NCBI GenBank assembly: GCA_963719325.1
Contig: CAVRBW010000014.1
Span: forward strand, 120,570-184,569
Direction: 5' to 3'
From: DATBLE01 sp963719325
GTDB lineage: Bacteria > Actinomycetota > Thermoleophilia > Gaiellales > Gaiellaceae
Length of the DNA stretch: 64,000 bases
Shown: positions 16,050 to 24,258 of the stretch, piece by piece
Layout: each line of letters opens with the position of its first letter
Position numbering within the stretch: the stretch's first letter is position 1
Program-made: the position numbers and the translations under genes
The notes under the pieces: generated by a model
What the model was told of the DNA's origin: nothing
What the model saw: the letters and a program-made list of their open reading frames with translations, nothing else
Database searches by the model: none

Positions 16050-17255
16050 CTAGGGCTTGAGTACGCGCTCCAGCAATGCCCCGGCGGCGAGGACGAGGGC
16101 GTCCGCGCCGGGCCTGCCGACGAGCTGGATCGACGCAGGCAGCCCGTCCTCGGCGGACCCGCACGGGATCGCGAGCGCGGGCGCCCCGACGGCGTTGAAG
16201 GGCCACGTCAGCAGAGTCAGCTCGCCGCGCAGCTCGCGCTCGTCGAGTCCGACCGGTGGCGCCACCAGCGGCAGCGTCGGCGTGACCAGGAGATCGACGT
16301 CGGCGAGCGCTTCCAAGAACGTCGTGCGATACGCCTCCCGTGCCCGCACCGCCGCGTCGTACTCGGCATCGGTGATCGCGAGACACCGCTCGATCTTGCG
16401 GCCGACGTTGTCCCCGTAGAGATCGCCGTGCTCGGCATAGAGCTCTCGGTGCACGTCGGCCACCTCACGCATGAAGACCGCCCGCGAGTCGTCCGCGAGC
16501 GGAAGGTCGACGGCGCGCAGGCGGGGGAAGAGCCGAGAGGCTTCCGCTACGCGCGCCGCGACGAGCGGTCGCGCATGCTCGGTCCAGGCAATCCCGACCT
16601 CCACCTCTTCGAGCGACTCGAGCGACTCGAGCGAGGGGCGGTCGAGCTCGGGGACGAGCGCCGCCGCCATCGCCGCACAATCGGCGACGGAGCGCGCCAT
16701 CGGGCCTGCGTGGTCGAGCGACGGCGCGAGCGGGAAGCAGCCCTCCAGCGAGACGAGCCCGAACGTCGGCTTGAACCCGACGACGCCGCAGCAGGCTGCA
16801 GGGATGCGGATCGAGCCGCCGGTGTCAGTGCCGAGCGCGGCGTCGGCGAGCCCCGCCGCGAGCGCGGCTGCCGAGCCCCCGCTCGAGCCTCCGGCGACCC
16901 GGCCGGGTGCGACCGGGTTCGGGACCGTTCCGAAATGCGGGTTCTCGGACGTGGTTCCGTAGGCAAACTCGTGCAGGTTCGTCTTGCCGACGTTCGCGTA
17001 TCCCGCCCGCTCGAGGTGGACGACGGCTTCGGCCGTCCGGGTGGGCACGTGCTCGGCGAAGATCGCCGAACCGTAGGTCGTCGTCAAGCCGGCGGTGTCG
17101 AACAGGTCCTTGACGGCGAGCGGAATCCCTTCGCCCGGTTCCTCGGGGCGGGCGAGGAAGATCCCCGGCGGCTCGCTGAGAGCTCCTAACGTAATGGGTA
17201 TTCGTTCCTGGGGTGCGATGGGTGAGTGCGATGCAAGGACGCAGGGAGCGTCCAT
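16050..17255 (-). CDS. Amidase (amidase-signature family)
   Basis: 401 residues from ATG 17255. The Ser-cisSer-Lys triad is complete: lysine in LAVKDLFDTAG near residue 50, cis-serine in GGSSGGSAAALAAGLADAA near 120-135, and the nucleophile region GTDTGGSIRIPAACCGVVGFK. It hydrolyses an amide of unknown nature; GatA is less likely because no gatB/gatC is nearby. Homology really begins about residue 27 (SEPPGIFLARPEE). The first residues (MDAPCVLASHSPIAPQ) are encoded within a 231-bp unit bounded by inverted repeats (17181-17411), so the start may have been acquired with that unit. Confidence 0.85.
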   Translation of the reverse strand: MDAPCVLASHSPIAPQERIPITLGALSEPPGIFLARPEEPGEGIPLAVKDLFDTAGLTTTYGSAIFAEHVPTRTAEAVVHLERAGYANVGKTNLHEFAYGTTSENPHFGTVPNPVAPGRVAGGSSGGSAAALAAGLADAALGTDTGGSIRIPAACCGVVGFKPTFGLVSLEGCFPLAPSLDHAGPMARSVADCAAMAAALVPELDRPSLESLESLEEVEVGIAWTEHARPLVAARVAEASRLFPRLRAVDLPLADDSRAVFMREVADVHRELYAEHGDLYGDNVGRKIERCLAITDAEYDAAVRAREAYRTTFLEALADVDLLVTPTLPLVAPPVGLDERELRGELTLLTWPFNAVGAPALAIPCGSAEDGLPASIQLVGRPGADALVLAAGALLERVLKP

Positions 17256-17411
17256 ATGCAGGACATATGGGCGCGACTGAGGACGAAGCAGCCGGCGTAG
17301 GCTCGACGGAGCCGGCCAAGGAGCACAGGCGGCGGCTTGGCCGCCGCCGGAGCGGGGCCGCGCGCCGCCCAGCGCGGCCCGGGGACACAACTGCTCATTG
17401 CGTTAGGAGCT
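17181..17411. repeat. 231-bp unit with 16-bp terminal inverted repeats
   Basis: AGCTCCTAACGTAATG at 17181-17196 is the inverse of CATTGCGTTAGGAGCT at 17396-17411 with one mismatch. The unit contains the hairpin element at 17297-17358 and no convincing gene. It covers the start region of the amidase gene and reaches to 2 bp before the stop of the 39-residue membrane protein gene. The arrangement resembles a miniature inverted-repeat element; no target-site duplication is obvious. Confidence 0.5.
17297..17358 (+). repeat. Single copy related to the 68-bp gnd-zwf repeat
   Basis: GTAGGCTCGACGGAG is identical to the repeat core at 9493-9762. It is followed by a GGAGC block and a perfect hairpin GGCGGCGG-CTTGG-CCGCCGCC, then GGAGCGGGG. 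In the gnd-zwf copies the stem bases differ but still pair, with the same CTTGG loop, so the RNA or DNA hairpin appears conserved. Confidence 0.65.
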
Positions 17412-17412
17412 C

Positions 17413-17532
17413 CTAGTCGACCGCGAGGTAGATGAAGGCGATCGCAAAGGTGCCGGCGGCGATCAGTGCGAAGAGCACGAACAGCCCCCAGCCCCATAGC
17501 AGGTTTTTTCGTTCGGTCTCAGGATCGAGCAT
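17413..17532 (-). CDS. 39-residue single-span membrane protein next to the cytochrome oxidase genes
   Basis: ATG at 17530-17532, stop TAG at 17413-17415. The protein begins MLDPETERKNLLWGWGL, continues as a hydrophobic helix (FVLFALIAAGTFAIAFIYLA) and ends VD. One membrane span with an acidic/basic N-terminus is typical of very small oxidase subunits or assembly proteins. It follows ctaC-ctaD-ctaB on the same strand after a 170-bp gap that carries a GGGGGAACC hairpin directly upstream of the start. Assignment to the oxidase is inferred from position. Confidence 0.65.
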   Translation of the reverse strand: MLDPETERKNLLWGWGLFVLFALIAAGTFAIAFIYLAVD

Positions 17533-17535
17533 AAG

Positions 17536-17576
17536 CGTGGGGGAACCCCGTGGTTCCCCCACGGACCCCCTCCTTC
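17536..17576 (-). repeat. GGGGGAACC hairpin repeat, copy 2
   Basis: The minus strand reads GAAGGAGGGGGTCC then the perfect hairpin GTGGGGGAACC-ACGG-GGTTCCCCCAC and CGCTT. It ends 4 nt before the ATG of the 39-residue gene, the same orientation as copy 1 before tal. The rest of the gap 17577-17702 shows only a short palindrome (GTGTCATGACGTCAC) near 17668-17682. Confidence 0.65.
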
Positions 17577-17702
17577 GCCACGCGTGTCGGATCGCTCGTG
17601 CGCTCCGGCGAGAACGCGGTCTCGCCTCCGCGCGCGGGAAGCCGCTCCTCCGTCATCGTTGGAAACGTGTCATGACGTCACGATCTTGCGGGACGAAGAA
17701 GG

Positions 17703-18950
17703 TTAGACAATCGGGTCGAGCGCCGCCGCGACGAAGAGCAGCGCGAGGTAGAGGAGCGACGAGTGGAACAGGACCGCGGCGCGGCGTGGAGTCGTCCTGC
17801 GGGCGAGCCGGATCGCGAGCCAGACGAGCGCACCGCCCAGCACGAGCGCGGCCACGAGGTACATGAGGCCGAGCGTGCCCCAGGCGAACGGAACCACGGT
17901 GACCGCGACGAGCACGAGCGAGTAGAGCACGATCTGCCTCACCGTCTCCCGCTCGCCCCGGACGACCGGCAGCATCGGAATTCCGGCGGCCGCGTAGTCG
18001 CGCTTGATCAGGAGCGCCAGCGCCCAGAAGTGCGGCGGCGTCCAGAAGAAGACGATCAGGAAGAGGAACAGCGCAGGGACGGTGAGGTTGCCGGTGGCGG
18101 CCGCCCAGCCGACGAGCGGGGGCACGGCCCCGGCAGCTCCGCCGATGACGATGTTCTGCGGCGTCGTCCGCTTCAGCCAGCGCGTGTAGACGAGGACGTA
18201 GAAGAGGTTCCCGACCAGGGCCAAAGTGGCGGTGAGCACGTTGACGAGCCCGGCGAGGAGCACGAAGGACAGGGCGGAGAGAGCGAGCCCGAATTCGAGC
18301 GCGTACGACGGGGGAACGCGACCGGCGGTGACGGGACGCGAGCGGGTCCGGGCCCCCATCAAGGAGTCGATGTCGCTGTCCAGCACGTGGTTGAGCGCGC
18401 TCGCGCCGCCGCAGGCGAGCGCGAGGCCGGCGAGCATCGCGCCCAGGTCGCCGAGACGAGGGACCCCGCGCGCGCCGACGAACATCCCGCAGGCGCCGGT
18501 GAGCAGGAGCAGCGTCATCACCCGCGGCTTCGTCAGCGTCAGGTAGTCGCGCCAGGCTCCGAGCGGCGCCGGCCGGCCTCGGTGAACCAGCGCGGCGAGG
18601 ACCACCGTCGCGGCGAAGGCGTGCGCCGCCACCGCGAGATGCAGCCGGGGCGACGTGAGCAGCGCCGCGGCGCCGAACAGCGCGATCGCGGCGAGCGCGA
18701 ACGGCAGCAGACGGCGGTGGCCGAGCCAGGCTGCGATCGCGATTGCCACGAGTGGCGGCAGAGCGAGCGCGGAGAGGAGCTCGTGCGCGGTGCCGAGCGA
18801 GGCGGCGCCGCTGATCACCGCGAGCAGCGTGGCCGCGGAGGCGCCGAGGGCGGTCAGGCGCAGCCAGGGGCTAGATGGTTGGTCGGTAGCGCCGCGTCTC
18901 AGCCACCGGCCGCGCGGCGAGGAATTACCGATCAACCATCTAGACGCCAC
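17703..18950 (-). CDS. ctaB: Protoheme IX farnesyltransferase (heme o synthase) with N-terminal membrane extension
   Basis: 415 residues from GTG 18950. The UbiA-type prenyltransferase domain occupies about residues 130-415: YLTLTKPRVMTLLLL, the NHVLDSDIDSLMGARTRSRP Asp-rich motif, and the second motif in LLIKRDYAAAGIPMLPVV. It converts heme b to heme o for the oxidase encoded upstream. The first 130 residues add about four membrane helices resembling half of a CtaA/Cox15 protein but without its usual histidine context. The start overlaps the end of ctaD by 11 bp, within a 73-bp inverted repeat, so the exact N-terminus is uncertain. Confidence 0.9.
   Translation of the reverse strand: MASRWLIGNSSPRGRWLRRGATDQPSSPWLRLTALGASAATLLAVISGAASLGTAHELLSALALPPLVAIAIAAWLGHRRLLPFALAAIALFGAAALLTSPRLHLAVAAHAFAATVVLAALVHRGRPAPLGAWRDYLTLTKPRVMTLLLLTGACGMFVGARGVPRLGDLGAMLAGLALACGGASALNHVLDSDIDSLMGARTRSRPVTAGRVPPSYALEFGLALSALSFVLLAGLVNVLTATLALVGNLFYVLVYTRWLKRTTPQNIVIGGAAGAVPPLVGWAAATGNLTVPALFLFLIVFFWTPPHFWALALLIKRDYAAAGIPMLPVVRGERETVRQIVLYSLVLVAVTVVPFAWGTLGLMYLVAALVLGGALVWLAIRLARRTTPRRAAVLFHSSLLYLALLFVAAALDPIV
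18871..18943. repeat. 73-bp inverted repeat across the ctaD-ctaB junction
   Basis: CTAGATGGTTGGTCGGTA (18871-18888) and TACCGATCAACCATCTAG (18926-18943) are inverse copies with one mismatch. The 37-bp centre also has complementary blocks (GCCGCG and CGCGGC), so the transcript can form a long hairpin. It contains the ctaD stop codon and the first codons of ctaB; it could control ctaB translation or be a small inserted element. Confidence 0.65.
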
Positions 18951-20592
18951 CGTTCTCTCGCTCCTTCAGGCGCAGACGCAGGTCGCGCAGCGGCCGCGCG
19001 CTCGTCACGTACGGCACCGGCTGGGGGAAGTTCTCGGGCGGGGGCGGTGACGGGGGGTACCACTCGAGCGTGTCCGCGAGCCACGGGTCGTTGCCGGCGC
19101 GCGTCCCGATCCGGGAGGTGCGGATGACGTTGCCGACGAAGAAGAGCACGCCGAGCGCCATGATTCCGGACCCGATCGTGGAGGCGAGGTTGTAGCCCTC
19201 CCACAGGCCGCCGTGGTCGTACGTGTAGACGCGGCGCGGCATCCCCATCAGCCCGAGGAAGTGCTGCGGGAAGAACGTCGTGTTGAAGCCGACGAACATC
19301 AACCAGAACGTGATCTTCCCGAGCCGCTCGTCGAGCAGCCGCCCGAACATCTTCGGCCACCAGTAGTGGAGGCCGCCGAAGATCGCGAACATCGCGCCGC
19401 CGAACAGCGTGTAGTGGAAGTGGGCGACGACGAAGTACGAGTCGTGCACCTGCCAGTCGAGCGGGAACGCCGCCAGGTAGATCCCGGTCAGTCCGCCGAC
19501 CGTGAAGATCGCGATGAACCCGAGGGCGAACAGCATCGGCGTGTCGAAGATCAGGTTGCCGCGCCACGTGGTGGCGAGCCAGTTGAGGATCTTCACGCCT
19601 GTCGGGATCGCGACGAGCATGGTCGAGACCATGAAGAAGCTCTGCAGGCCCCAGCCGAGCCCGACAGTGAACATGTGGTGGGCCCAGACCAGCATCGAGA
19701 TGAATGCGATCCCGACCGAGGAGAAGGCGACCGCCTTGTAGCCGAAGATCGGCTTTCGCGCGAACACGGGGATGATCTCCGAGATCATCCCCATCGCCGG
19801 CAGGATGATCACGTAGACCTCGGGATGCCCGAAGAACCAGAAGATGTGCTGGTAGAGCAGGGCGTTGCCGCCTGCGTCGGGGATGAAGAAGTGCGTTCCG
19901 ACCTGTCGGTCGAGCAGGAGCATCAGCAGCCCTGCCCCGATCACGGGGAGGATGACGATCAGCAGGGCCGCGTAGACCTCGATCGACCAGATGAAGAGCG
20001 GGATGCGCGTCCACGTCATCCCCGGCGCGCGCATGTTGTGGATCGTGGCGATGAAGTTGATTGCGCCGGCGAGCGAGGAGATTGCCAGGATATGGAGGGA
20101 GAGGATCCAGAGGTCCTGGCCTTGGCCCGGGCTGAAGCCGTTCTCCGACAACGGCGTGTACGCGGTCCAGCCGGACTTCGACGGGCCGCCCTTCGCGAGC
20201 CAGCTCGAGTAGAGGACGACGCCGCCGAGCAGGAACATCCAGTACGAGAAGGCGTTGAGCCGCGGAAAGGCCATGTCTCGCGCGCCGATCATCAGCGGCA
20301 CGAGATAGTTCCCGAAGCCGGCCAGGATCGGGACGACGACGAGGAAGATCATCGTCGTGCCGTGCATCGTGAACAGTTGGTCGTAGCGGTCGCGGGTCAC
20401 GAAGCTCTCGTTCGGCGTGGCCAGCTGCGCTCGCATGAAGAGCGACAGCAAACCGCCGAGCAGGAGGAAGAAGAGGCTGGTGACGATGTAGAGGACCCCG
20501 ATCCGCTTGTGGTCGACGGTCGTGATCCAGCTCGTCACCCGCCCGCGCTTCCAGTCGGCGCGGTAGGGCTGGACGTCAGCTCTGACTGCCAC
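18940..20592 (-). CDS. ctaD: Cytochrome c oxidase subunit I
   Basis: 550 residues, twelve membrane helices. It holds the low-spin heme a and the heme a3-CuB centre that reduces oxygen to water and pumps protons. Ligand regions are intact: TMHGTTMIFLVVVPI (heme a His), WFFGHPEVYVIILPAMGM (CuB His and cross-linked Tyr), WAHHMFTVG (CuB histidines) and VVAHFHYTLFGG (heme ligands). The Tyr-containing motif and the subunit II cytochrome c domain fit the A-family caa3 type. It overlaps ctaC by 17 bp upstream and ctaB by 11 bp downstream. No ctaE (subunit III) is in the window. Confidence 0.97.
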   Translation of the reverse strand: MAVRADVQPYRADWKRGRVTSWITTVDHKRIGVLYIVTSLFFLLLGGLLSLFMRAQLATPNESFVTRDRYDQLFTMHGTTMIFLVVVPILAGFGNYLVPLMIGARDMAFPRLNAFSYWMFLLGGVVLYSSWLAKGGPSKSGWTAYTPLSENGFSPGQGQDLWILSLHILAISSLAGAINFIATIHNMRAPGMTWTRIPLFIWSIEVYAALLIVILPVIGAGLLMLLLDRQVGTHFFIPDAGGNALLYQHIFWFFGHPEVYVIILPAMGMISEIIPVFARKPIFGYKAVAFSSVGIAFISMLVWAHHMFTVGLGWGLQSFFMVSTMLVAIPTGVKILNWLATTWRGNLIFDTPMLFALGFIAIFTVGGLTGIYLAAFPLDWQVHDSYFVVAHFHYTLFGGAMFAIFGGLHYWWPKMFGRLLDERLGKITFWLMFVGFNTTFFPQHFLGLMGMPRRVYTYDHGGLWEGYNLASTIGSGIMALGVLFFVGNVIRTSRIGTRAGNDPWLADTLEWYPPSPPPPENFPQPVPYVTSARPLRDLRLRLKERENGGV

Positions 20593-21553
20593 TCGCGCCT
20601 CCTGCGAATCGTCGCTTCAGATAGTCGGTTGCAGCCTTCATCACCTCGGGGCTCCACGTCTTGCCGACACCGGGCATCCGGTTCTTGCCCGCGCGCAGGA
20701 GCGCCTCCAACGCTTTCGGGTCGGCGACCACGGCGCTCCCGGCGATCTTCGGCCCGTAGTCGCCCTGGCCGGCGAGGCCGTGGCAGGTCGCGCAGACGCC
20801 TTCGGCGATTTCCTTGCCGACTGCCGGCGCAGTCGGATTGTGGGCGGCAAGGAAGCGGCGGTACTCGCCCGGGGTGACGACGTCGACGAAGCCGGTCATG
20901 TGCGCGTGCTCGAGTCCGCAGAACTCGGCGCAGCGGACCTCGTAGCTTCCGCGCAGGTTCGCCCGGAACCACGTGTGGTTCGTCCGCCCCGGAATCGCGT
21001 CGGTCTTGCCGCCGAGCGCAGGTACCCACCAGCTGTGAGCCACGTCCGGCGTGACGATGTCCAGCGTCACGACCTGGTCGACGGGCACCACCATGCGGCG
21101 GATCGAGACCTGCCCGCCCGGGTAGACGAACTGCCAGTAGAACTGGTGCGCCTCCACGCGGATCTTCAGCGCGCTCGAGCCGGCGCTCGCGGGGGGAACG
21201 TCCTTGATCGAGGGGAGCTTCACGAAGACGAAGGCCGCGATCGCCGCCAGGATCACCACGGGCACGACGGTGAACGAGGTCTCGAGCCGTGTCGCACCGT
21301 GGATCTGGGCGCCTTCCTGCGCCCTTCCGCGGCCGCGGCTTCGGAACCGGAAGACGAACAGGATCAGCGCGGCCTCGACGAGAATGAAGATCCCGCCGGT
21401 CACTCCGAGGATCACCCAGTACGTGTCCCTGATCGACTCGGCGTTCGAGGAATGGGGCGTGACGGGTGCCAGGCCGTTGTCCGCCGCCGCAGCAGCAGTC
21501 CAGACGAGGCCGAGCAGGGACGCGGCAGACAGTGCCTGGAACGGGCGGCGCAC
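20576..21553 (-). CDS. ctaC: Cytochrome c oxidase subunit II with fused cytochrome c domain
   Basis: 325 residues from GTG 21553. A signal peptide (MRRPFQALSAASLLGLVWTAAAAA) is followed by two membrane helices, a cupredoxin domain with the CuA motif CAEFCGLEHAHM near residue 215, and a C-terminal class I cytochrome c domain with CATCH near residue 260 and the distal methionine in NRMPG. It passes electrons to subunit I; the fused heme domain identifies a caa3 oxidase. A TAGAAT box 9 nt before the start (21563-21568) suggests a nearly leaderless promoter for the ctaC-ctaD-ctaB operon. Confidence 0.96.
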   Translation of the reverse strand: MRRPFQALSAASLLGLVWTAAAAADNGLAPVTPHSSNAESIRDTYWVILGVTGGIFILVEAALILFVFRFRSRGRGRAQEGAQIHGATRLETSFTVVPVVILAAIAAFVFVKLPSIKDVPPASAGSSALKIRVEAHQFYWQFVYPGGQVSIRRMVVPVDQVVTLDIVTPDVAHSWWVPALGGKTDAIPGRTNHTWFRANLRGSYEVRCAEFCGLEHAHMTGFVDVVTPGEYRRFLAAHNPTAPAVGKEIAEGVCATCHGLAGQGDYGPKIAGSAVVADPKALEALLRAGKNRMPGVGKTWSPEVMKAATDYLKRRFAGGASGSQS

Positions 21554-21567
21554 GACGTGGGCATTCT

Positions 21568-21882
21568 ATGGAGGTGGCCGATGAGTCGCGTGTTCAGCTG
21601 CCGTCTGGCGCGACCGGGTCGGTCGAGGTCTACGTCAACGGAGTGCGTCAGCGCGAGAGGGTCGATTTCGACCGGCGCGAGGGAGAGCTCGTGTTCTCGC
21701 GAACCTTGAGATCGGAAGGCCGTCTCGGGTTCTGGCGGTGGACATCACTCTTTTTTGGCATTGCGGGCACGTACAAACAGAACGACAGTGTCGACGTGGT
21801 CTACGAGGTGAACGGGAAGCGAATGCTCGAAACCGGGTTGCCTATCCTTGACCCGCAGCCGATAAGCGCCGAGGAGCGTTGA
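21568..21882 (+). CDS. Hypothetical beta-rich protein (104 aa)
   Basis: 104 residues starting MEVADESRVQLPSG, divergent from ctaC with only 14 bp between starts. The central part (VEVYVNGVRQRERVDFDRREGELVFSRTL) is a beta meander of the VNG-x-DF-x-ELVF type also found in phage tail and carbohydrate-binding modules. The stretch LGFWRWTSLFFGIAGTY is aromatic but too short to be a sure membrane helix. No family is assigned. It overlaps or abuts the next gene, so the two are probably co-transcribed. Confidence 0.6.
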   Translation: MEVADESRVQLPSGATGSVEVYVNGVRQRERVDFDRREGELVFSRTLRSEGRLGFWRWTSLFFGIAGTYKQNDSVDVVYEVNGKRMLETGLPILDPQPISAEER

Positions 21883-21884
21883 CG

Positions 21885-22937
21885 GTGCAGAGGCACATGA
21901 TCACCCGCCACAGGCTACGACCCCGTTCGGCGACCCTCGACTTCGAGCGGCGCAACTTCGTGATCCTGCTCGTCGCCGGCGCGCTCGCGACGGCCGCGGC
22001 GATGGGGCTCGCCGATATGGCGGGCTACAGTCGCCTCGTCGACGCCGTCCAGGACGTCGTCCCGACCTGGTTCGCCGTCTGCTTCGGCGGCGAGGTGGTC
22101 GCGTACTTCGGCTACGTCCTCGCTGTGCGTGACATCGCTCGCGTCGACGACGGCCCTCTCCTCTCTCTGCGCCTGACGATGCGCACGGTGGTCGCCGGGT
22201 TCGGTGTCTTCGCCGCCACGCACGCAGCGGGCGGTTTCTCGGTCGACTACTGGACGTTCCGGCGGTCGGGCCTACGCCGCCCGGATGCGGTTGCGCGTGT
22301 GCTCGCGCTCGGCGTGCTCGAGTACGTGGTGCTCGCCCCGGCCGCGCTGATCAGCGCCGTCGTCATCCTCTTCGGCACGGGCGGGCACGTCCAGCACGCG
22401 ATGACGTATCCGTGGCTCGCGGTGGTGCCGGGGTTCCTTGCTGCGCTCTGGGCCAGCTCGCCGAAGCGCGCTGACCGGCTCTCGGATCCCGGAGGCGGTG
22501 GGCGCGTGCGGCGTTGGTTCGCGCACCTCGTTGCGGGGATGGTCAAGCTCCGCTGCCTGCTCGCGCGTCCGCGAATGTACGGTTTCGGCGTCGCCGGCGT
22601 CTCGCTCTACTGGCTCGGGGACATCGCGTGTCTCTGGGCGGCGCTGAAGATCTACAACGCCGAGCTCTCCACTCCCGCGCTGATCCTGGCGTACGCGACG
22701 GGTTACGTGCTCACGCGGCGCTCGCTCCCCGCGGGTGGTGCCGGCGTCGTCGAGGTGCTGATGACCTTCGCGCTCGTCTGGGTGGGGCTCCCCCTGGCCC
22801 CGGCACTCCTCGGAGTCGTCACCTACCGGCTGTTCAACTTCTGGTTGCCCGTGATTCCCGCGCTGGCCGCGCTCCCGGCGGTTCGCCGGATGCGGCAGGA
22901 CTTCAGGCGCGGCGAGAAGGCCTTCGACCGCTCGTAG
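21885..22937 (+). CDS. Lysylphosphatidylglycerol synthase-like transmembrane protein (UPF0104/flippase-like)
   Basis: About 350 residues. GTG 21885 lies 8 nt after GAGGAG; a TTG at 21879 overlaps the previous stop and ATG 21897 is also possible. Eight or so membrane helices are visible (FVILLVAGALATAAAMGLA, WFAVCFGGEVVAYFGYVLAV, and others). The C-terminal RRSLPAGGAGVVEVLM motif and THAAGGFSVDYWTFRRSG segment are typical of the MprF-type flippase domain family. No catalytic GNAT domain for lysyl transfer is attached, so it probably moves or senses a lipid rather than modifying it. Confidence 0.75.
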   Translation: MQRHMITRHRLRPRSATLDFERRNFVILLVAGALATAAAMGLADMAGYSRLVDAVQDVVPTWFAVCFGGEVVAYFGYVLAVRDIARVDDGPLLSLRLTMRTVVAGFGVFAATHAAGGFSVDYWTFRRSGLRRPDAVARVLALGVLEYVVLAPAALISAVVILFGTGGHVQHAMTYPWLAVVPGFLAALWASSPKRADRLSDPGGGGRVRRWFAHLVAGMVKLRCLLARPRMYGFGVAGVSLYWLGDIACLWAALKIYNAELSTPALILAYATGYVLTRRSLPAGGAGVVEVLMTFALVWVGLPLAPALLGVVTYRLFNFWLPVIPALAALPAVRRMRQDFRRGEKAFDRS

Positions 22938-22961
22938 AGGCGACGCAGCCTTAGTTCTCAG

Positions 22962-24152
22962 CTACCGAGCGCCGTCGGCCGCGCGGAGCATTGCTTCCGT
23001 GCGCAGCTCGGTCTCGTCGACCAGCCGGCGGACGACCGCGTCGACGCCGAGCTCGGCGGCGACTCGCCGCTGGCGCTCCGCGCCGTTCTCGGCGAGCAGC
23101 GTCCAGGCGGCGAGCAGCTCGTTCCGCGCGCCCAAGGCCTCCGCGAACGGCTCGAGCGAGGCAAGCAGGGCTCCCAGACGCTCGCGGGACGAGACGGCGA
23201 TGCCGGTTTCCAGGTCGACGAACGATCCGCCGAGACCGTCGCGCGCAGCTCGCCAGCGGTTCTCGGCGATGCGGTGCGTGTCGTGGATGGGGAGCTCCTC
23301 GCCGGCGTCGTACCGCGCGGACAGCGCCGCCACGAGCGCCTGGCAGACGGCGCCGACGGCCCCTGCCTCCTTGACCCGCGTCTGGGCGTCGGGGATCCGG
23401 AACTCCAGCGTTCCGTGGATCGGGTGCAGCCGCAGGTCCCACCACAGGTAGCTCTGGTCGGCGAACAGGCCTCCCGACGTGCCCCAGGAGACGAAGTCCG
23501 CGTATTCCTCCCAGGTGCGGAAGATCGGCGGGACGCCGGCGCGCGGGAAGCCTTCGTTGAGCTTCAGCCGCGATGACGCCAGGCCCGTGTCGCGCCCGCC
23601 GAGGAACGGCGAGTTCGCGGCGAGCGCGGCGATCTCCGGGAGGTAGGAGCGCGCAGCGTTGTAGATCGCGAGTCCGCGATCGGGACCCGAGATCGCGACG
23701 TGGACGTGCAGGCCCGAGGGGAGGCCCTCGCGCAGGCTCCACGGGCAGTCGACGGCGATCTGCCTGTAGCGATCGCGATCGGTCACCTCGACCGGGAGCG
23801 TCGAGCTCGGGTGGACGCCCGCCGCGACGATGCGGGCGAAGCCGGCAAGCCGGTCGACGGCGAACGTGCGCGCCGAGCGCACCTCGCGGCAGGCGTCCAG
23901 GACCGTGACGCACGGCGGCGTCACGACTTCGAGCTGGGCGCTGCGAAGCTCACACGTGAAGCGGTCGTCCTCCAGCCGGACGAGCGCGGCTTCGACGTCG
24001 TTCGCCGGGAGCAGGGTCACCGGGTCGAGTAGGACGAGCTCCTCCTCGAAGCCGATCGTGAGCGACGGCCCGCGCGAGAACGTCCGCCGGAAGCCTGCGG
24101 CGACGTCTGAGGGCGTCTCCTCCCACGCGGGATAGGGGAATCCGATCCGCAC
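22962..24152 (-). CDS. Glutamate-cysteine ligase family 2 (YbdK-like carboxylate-amine ligase)
   Basis: 396 residues from GTG 24152; upstream frame extension is low-quality sequence and is rejected. GCS2 hallmarks: LTIGFEEELVLLDP near residue 30, the glutamate-binding SAQLEVVTPP, GLHVHVAI, and LWWDLRLHPIHGTLEFRIPD near 250. The family makes gamma-glutamyl amides, classically gamma-glutamylcysteine; in actinobacteria it may feed glutathione-like, ergothioneine or other gamma-glutamyl products. No partner synthetase is adjacent. It is divergent from the amino acid importer across a 106-bp spacer in which no clear promoter is seen. Confidence 0.85.
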   Translation of the reverse strand: MRIGFPYPAWEETPSDVAAGFRRTFSRGPSLTIGFEEELVLLDPVTLLPANDVEAALVRLEDDRFTCELRSAQLEVVTPPCVTVLDACREVRSARTFAVDRLAGFARIVAAGVHPSSTLPVEVTDRDRYRQIAVDCPWSLREGLPSGLHVHVAISGPDRGLAIYNAARSYLPEIAALAANSPFLGGRDTGLASSRLKLNEGFPRAGVPPIFRTWEEYADFVSWGTSGGLFADQSYLWWDLRLHPIHGTLEFRIPDAQTRVKEAGAVGAVCQALVAALSARYDAGEELPIHDTHRIAENRWRAARDGLGGSFVDLETGIAVSSRERLGALLASLEPFAEALGARNELLAAWTLLAENGAERQRRVAAELGVDAVVRRLVDETELRTEAMLRAADGAR

Positions 24153-24258
24153 CGGCTCAGCGCCTTGTACCCCAACCGAGGGATTCCTACTCCCGGCGTG
24201 ACTGGTCTTCGACGGGCAGATTCGACACGACCGCTGTGGTAGCCTCGCGGTCCCCCGT

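Noticed and set aside
17186..17497. 103-residue minus-strand frame within the inverted-repeat unit
   Set aside because: Low-complexity Ala/Arg/Pro translation overlapping the 39-residue membrane protein and the amidase start; no supporting homology.
19213..20877. 554-residue plus-strand frame opposite ctaD
   Set aside because: Fully antisense to cytochrome oxidase subunit I; highly charged low-complexity translation with no family features.
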